Shown piece after piece: positions 60,903-64,000 of a stretch of 64,000 nt of DNA (its first letter is position 1; every line of letters begins with the position of its first letter). The notes beneath the pieces are model-generated. The model was not told the DNA's origin. It ran no database searches and saw only the letters and a program-made list of their open reading frames with translations. This DNA comes from Dactylosporangium aurantiacum (GTDB taxonomy: Bacteria; Actinomycetota; Actinomycetes; Mycobacteriales; Micromonosporaceae), in contig NZ_JNYJ01000029.1 in the NCBI RefSeq assembly GCF_000716715.1, forward strand, positions 1 through 64,000, given 5' to 3'. The position numbers and the translations under genes are program-made.

Positions 60903-62408
60903 ATGACCGCCACGCGAACTCCCGGCGTCCCCGCCATCGACGAGGGCTCGCTGATCTCGACCAGCCCGGCCAGCGGCGACGAGATCGGCCGCTTCCCCGT
61001 GGCCTCCCCCGATCATGTCACCGACGCCGTCGCCCGGGCCCGGGACGCGGCGGGTTGGTGGGCGGGACTCGGGTTCGCGGGCCGGCGCAAGCGGTTGCTC
61101 GCGTTCCGCAGCGTGCTCACCAACCGTCTGGAGGAGCTCGCCGAGCTCATGCACCGCGAGGGCGGCAAGCCCATCGCGGACGCCCTCGTCGAGGCGATCG
61201 GCGCGATCGACCACATCGCCTGGGCCGCCAACCACGCGCGCAAGGTCCTCGGCCGGCGCCGGGTCGGCTCGTCCGTGCTGCTCGCCGAGCACACCTCCTA
61301 CCTGGAGTATCTGCCGTTCGGCGTGATCGGCGTGATCGGTCCGTGGAACTACCCGGTGCTCACGCCGATGGGTTCGATCGCGTACGCCCTCGCCGCCGGC
61401 AACGCCGTGGTGTTCAAGCCGAGCGAGTACACGCCCGCGGTCGGCCAGTGGATCGTCGACCGCTTCGCCGAGGTCGTCCCGGAGCGCCCCGTGCTGCAGA
61501 TCGTGCACGGCATGGGCGACGTCGGCGGCGCCCTGTGCCGCTCCGGCGTCGACAAGATCGCGTTCACCGGCTCCACGGCGACGGGCAAGAAGGTCATGGC
61601 GGCCGCCGCCGAGTCGCTGACCCCCGTGCTGCTCGAGTGCGGCGGCAAGGACGCCATGATCGTCGCCGCCGACGCCGACCTGGACGCGGCCGCCGACGCC
61701 TGCGTCTGGGGCGGGCTGACCAACGCCGGCCAGACCTGCGTCGGCATCGAGCGCGTGTACGTCGCCGACGGCGTCTACGACGCCTTCCTGGGCCGGGTGG
61801 TCGCCCGCGCCGCGAAGCTCACCGTCGGCGAGGAGGGCACCGCCGACGTGGGCCCGATCACCATGCCCTCGCAGATCGACGTCATCCGCCGGCACATCGA
61901 GGACGCCCTGACCCGCGGCGGCCGCGCGGTCCTCGGCGGTGCCGAGGCGGTGCGCCCGCCGTTCGTCAGCCCGACCATCCTGGTCGACGTGCCCGAGGAC
62001 GCCGCCGCCGTGCAGGAGGAGACCTTCGGGCCGACGCTCACCATCGCCCGAGTCAAGGACGCCGACGAGGCCGTCAGGCTCGCCAACGGCACCGGCTACG
62101 GCCTGGGCGGCGCCATCTTCTCCAAGTCCCGGGGCCTGGAACTGGCCCGCGGCGTCCGCTCCGGCATGACCTCGATCAACTCGGCCCTCACCTTCGCCGG
62201 CATGCCGTCGCTGCCCTTCGGCGGCGTCGGCGGCTCAGGCTTCGGCCGCATCCACGGCGAGGACGGCCTGCGCGAGTTCACCCGCGCCAAGGCCATCGTC
62301 AAGCGCCGCGGCCCGAGCCTGCTGGCCATCACCACCTTCGACCGCGCCCCGAAGACCATGCGGCAGGTTCTGAAGATCGTGAAGCTCGTCCACGGCCGCT
62401 CCAAGTAA
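60903..62408 (+). CDS. Aldehyde dehydrogenase family protein
   Basis: A 501-residue NAD(P)-dependent dehydrogenase oxidising an aldehyde to the acid. N149 (GPWNYPV), the general base E245 (LLECGGKD) and the nucleophile C279 (NAGQTCVGIE) are all present, as are FTGSTATGKK (cofactor site) and the C-terminal LPFGGVGGSGFGRIHG. Similarity in layout is to succinate-semialdehyde/coniferyl-type enzymes; the substrate is uncertain. ATG 60903 gives the family length. It is followed by a strong hairpin. Confidence 0.92.
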   Translation: MTATRTPGVPAIDEGSLISTSPASGDEIGRFPVASPDHVTDAVARARDAAGWWAGLGFAGRRKRLLAFRSVLTNRLEELAELMHREGGKPIADALVEAIGAIDHIAWAANHARKVLGRRRVGSSVLLAEHTSYLEYLPFGVIGVIGPWNYPVLTPMGSIAYALAAGNAVVFKPSEYTPAVGQWIVDRFAEVVPERPVLQIVHGMGDVGGALCRSGVDKIAFTGSTATGKKVMAAAAESLTPVLLECGGKDAMIVAADADLDAAADACVWGGLTNAGQTCVGIERVYVADGVYDAFLGRVVARAAKLTVGEEGTADVGPITMPSQIDVIRRHIEDALTRGGRAVLGGAEAVRPPFVSPTILVDVPEDAAAVQEETFGPTLTIARVKDADEAVRLANGTGYGLGGAIFSKSRGLELARGVRSGMTSINSALTFAGMPSLPFGGVGGSGFGRIHGEDGLREFTRAKAIVKRRGPSLLAITTFDRAPKTMRQVLKIVKLVHGRSK

Positions 62409-62425
62409 CCACACCCGACCGTCGA

Positions 62426-62463
62426 ACCGCGCCGAGCAGGGGATCCGTCCCCGGCTCCGCGGT
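62426..62463 (+). terminator. Terminator hairpin after the aldehyde dehydrogenase
   Basis: ACCGCG..GAGC.GGGGA at 62426-62442 pairs with TCCCC.GCTC.GCGGT at 62448-62463 through a 2-nt bulge and a mismatch, about 16 pairs, 18 bp after the stop. Confidence 0.7.
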
Positions 62464-62541
62464 TGACGGGGACCTCAACAGTTCCGCACACGGCGGCCCG
62501 GCACGCCGCACGCGCGAGATTCACGGCCGGCCCAACCTCCG

Positions 62542-62880
62542 CTACAGCCACCTGCACGGCGCCATCGACGACCGCAGCCGCGTGGCCCGCAGCGAGATCG
62601 TCGAGTCTGGCGGCACGACGCCGCGGTTGCGTTCGATCCGGTTTGATGCCGCACTCCACGGCGTTGCTTGCAGGTCTCCTGATCGAGGCAGGTGGCGTCG
62701 CAGGTAGCGACGGTCGGCACGGGACATATACGTTTTGTCGGACAGGACCCGATCCGGGCGGATCCTGTGCTGGCCGCCGGGCAACCTGGGCACCGGATGC
62801 CGTCCAGCATCACCGTGCGCTGCGGGCTGTCGCCGCGCGGCCCGGCGGCCAGCACGATCGACAATGACTTCTGCTTCCCC
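62542..62880 (-). pseudogene. Decayed IS5-family transposase remnant
   Basis: On the minus strand, IS5-type transposase segments can be followed across three frames in the right order: LSIVLAAGPRGDSPQ (about 62867), RIRPDRVLSDKTYMSRADRRYLRR (about 62760), NAVECGI (about 62655), NRIERNRGV, and a degenerate ARLDDLAAGHAAAVV near 62560. Intact members of the family read similarly (DKAYSSRANRAYLRRR, HAVECGINRLK). The N-terminal half is missing and frames change at least twice, so it is inactive. No terminal inverted repeats were recognised. It lies between the aldehyde dehydrogenase and dispersed repeat copy C. The identification rests on memory of the family. Confidence 0.65.
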
Positions 62881-62936
62881 GGTCGGCGGACGGTTGGGGG
62901 CACCGCCGGAGCGGTATCCGGGTGGGCAAAACGGGC

Positions 62937-63074
62937 GCGACGACGGACGGTGACCGGGTCGATGCGCGCGCACGCGCACAAGCTGCCGCGCGCAGCGCAG
63001 GCAGTGCGAACGCAGCGAGCATGGGGGCCGCGGGTGGGAACCCCCGCCGCCGCAGCTTCGCTGCGGCAGCTAGC
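62937..63074 (-). repeat. Dispersed intergenic repeat, copy C
   Basis: On the minus strand it repeats the core of copies A and B: GGGGGTTCCCAC, CCCCCATGCTCGCTGC, GCACTGCCTGCGCTGCGCGC, GGCAG and GCGTGCGCGC, then GTCACCGTCCGTCG. It begins immediately after the nucS stop codon and ends beside the transposase remnant. Confidence 0.82.
63049..63067 (-). terminator. Hairpin just after nucS
   Basis: GCCGCAGC and GCTGCGGC, a perfect 8-bp stem with a 3-nt loop, 8 bp after the nucS stop and forming the leading edge of repeat copy C. Confidence 0.6.
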
Positions 63075-63734
63075 TCAGAACAGCGTCAGCTCGTCCTTCA
63101 CCACGCCGCGCAGGGCGTTGTAGTCCAGCACGACGCAGCGGATGCCGCGGTCCTCGGCGAGGACCCTGGCCTGCGGTTTGATCTCCTGGGCGGCGAAGAT
63201 GCCACGGACCGGGGCGAGCAGCGGGTCGCGGCCCAGCAGCTCCAGGTAGCGGGTGAGCTGCTCGACGCCGTCGATCTCACCGCGCCGTTTGATCTCGACC
63301 GCGACCGACGCGCCGTCGGCGTCCTTGCAGAGCAGGTCGACGGGGCCGATGGCGGTCATGTACTCGCGGCGCACCAGGGTGTAGCCCTCGCCGAGGGTCT
63401 GCGGGGCGGCCGCGAGCAGGACCTGCAGGTGGGCCTCGACGCCGTCCTTGACCAGGCCGGGGTCGGTGCCGAGGACGTGGGCGCCGTCGTGCAGGATCTC
63501 CTCGACGGTGATCTGCAGCTCCTCACCGCCCTTGTTGACGACCCTCCACAGGCCTTCGGACTCCTCCAGGCGGCAGGGCGGGGTCATCCACATCAGCGGC
63601 TTGTAGCCACCGGTGTCGGAGTGCACCAGCACGGAGCCGTCGGACTTGACCATGATGAGGCGGGTGGCGGGCGGCAGGTGGGCCGTGAGCCGGCCGATGT
63701 AGTCGACCGAGCACTTGGCGATGACGAGACGCAC
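63075..63734 (-). CDS. nucS: Mismatch-specific endonuclease NucS (EndoMS)
   Basis: A 219-residue DNA-repair nuclease that cuts both strands at mismatches in organisms lacking MutS/MutL, as most actinobacteria do. The N-terminal DNA-binding/dimerisation domain begins [21 protein letters not shown]. The RecB-like nuclease domain has the active-site residues D133, E147 and K149 ([24 protein letters not shown]). The C-terminus DELTLF resembles the beta-clamp-binding peptide reported for NucS. GTG 63734 is the start; the length matches the family. The stop is followed directly by a hairpin. Confidence 0.95.
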   Translation of the reverse strand: MRLVIAKCSVDYIGRLTAHLPPATRLIMVKSDGSVLVHSDTGGYKPLMWMTPPCRLEESEGLWRVVNKGGEELQITVEEILHDGAHVLGTDPGLVKDGVEAHLQVLLAAAPQTLGEGYTLVRREYMTAIGPVDLLCKDADGASVAVEIKRRGEIDGVEQLTRYLELLGRDPLLAPVRGIFAAQEIKPQARVLAEDRGIRCVVLDYNALRGVVKDELTLF

Positions 63735-63822
63735 CGCGACAGCCTAGCCGCAGCCGCCGGTGATGCCGGACCGACACCCGCTACGCAGCGCCGATGTGGC
63801 GCGTCGATGTCATGCTAGGCAT

Positions 63823-64000
63823 GTGCTGGAGTCATTGACGGGCCTCGGCCTGGCCACATCGGCCGGGTTGAACGCCTACATACCCTTGCTCGCCATCGGC
63901 GTACTGGCGAGGTACACCGATCTCATCACGCTGCCCGACAACTGGGCGTGGATGGAGAACGGGTGGACCCTCGCGATCGTCGCGGCGCTGCTGGCGATCG
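63823..64000 (+). CDS. DUF4126 family membrane protein, truncated by the window edge
   Basis: From GTG 63823 an uninterrupted reading frame of 59 codons runs to the end of the window. It begins VLESLTGLGLATSAGLNAYI and continues PLLAIGVLARYTDLITLP, then DNWAWMENGWTLAIVAALLA, the typical start of DUF4126 proteins (TM helix, acidic loop, TM helix). Function is unknown. It is divergent from nucS across 88 bp. Confidence 0.8.
   Translation, partial: MLESLTGLGLATSAGLNAYIPLLAIGVLARYTDLITLPDNWAWMENGWTLAIVAALLAI

Overview
The window is about 70% GC, its genes start with GTG or TTG as often as ATG, and it carries actinobacterial hallmark genes: the mismatch endonuclease NucS, a mycothiol-dependent maleylpyruvate-isomerase-type enzyme, crotonyl-CoA carboxylase/reductase, and a FilP/Scy-like coiled-coil pair. 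It looks like a chromosomal segment of a filamentous actinomycete, most likely Micromonosporaceae. That assignment is an inference from gene content; no rRNA or tRNA was seen. Very long antisense ORFs are everywhere and are composition artefacts.

Layout. 1-5.1 kb: an NAD-glutamate dehydrogenase read leftward, interrupted by an internal deletion/frameshift and cut by the window edge, then a divergent class B penicillin-binding lipoprotein. 5.1-22.4 kb (minus strand): an arginase-family enzyme with a long repetitive tail, a CnoX-like thioredoxin-fold/TPR protein, and two sets of ABC exporter genes (three ATPases, three ~1000-residue FtsX/MacB-type permeases). An isobutyryl-CoA-mutase-type large subunit and an Asp23-family protein sit between the sets. 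22.5-26.8 kb: acyl-CoA genes meaB, a thiolase, methylmalonyl-CoA epimerase and crotonyl-CoA carboxylase/reductase. 26.8-27.9 kb: a non-coding, repeat-rich kilobase. 27.9-31.6 kb: two coiled-coil proteins with DivIVA-like N-termini.

31.7-52.6 kb: a surface-polysaccharide locus with a membrane-anchored beta-helix protein, PIG-L deacetylase, nucleotidyltransferase, two C-methyltransferase-type enzymes, epimerase, Wzx flippase, two PLP aminotransferases, Gfo/Idh oxidoreductase, initiating phosphoglycosyl transferase, Wzz-like protein, O-antigen polymerase/ligase and four glycosyltransferases. It looks like a complete Wzx/Wzy pathway for a glycan with amino and branched or methylated sugars. 52.6-64 kb: housekeeping and accessory genes, including a tandem-duplicated 3-hydroxyacyl-CoA dehydrogenase, a MarR-controlled DoxX/DUF7144 unit, hydrolases, an SDR, an aldehyde dehydrogenase, a decayed IS5-type transposase, nucS and a truncated DUF4126 gene.

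The acyl-CoA genes, though scattered over 38 kb, fit one pathway: acetyl-CoA to acetoacetyl-CoA, then 3-hydroxybutyryl-CoA, crotonyl-CoA, ethylmalonyl- or butyryl-CoA, with isobutyryl-/methylmalonyl-CoA interconversion. Four of them share a 16-bp imperfect palindrome upstream, suggesting one unidentified regulator. Other structure worth attention: a ~135-bp dispersed intergenic repeat in three copies, a 12-bp tandem array, a coding 11-residue repeat array in the arginase-like protein, and a 19-codon ORF bridging two polysaccharide genes.
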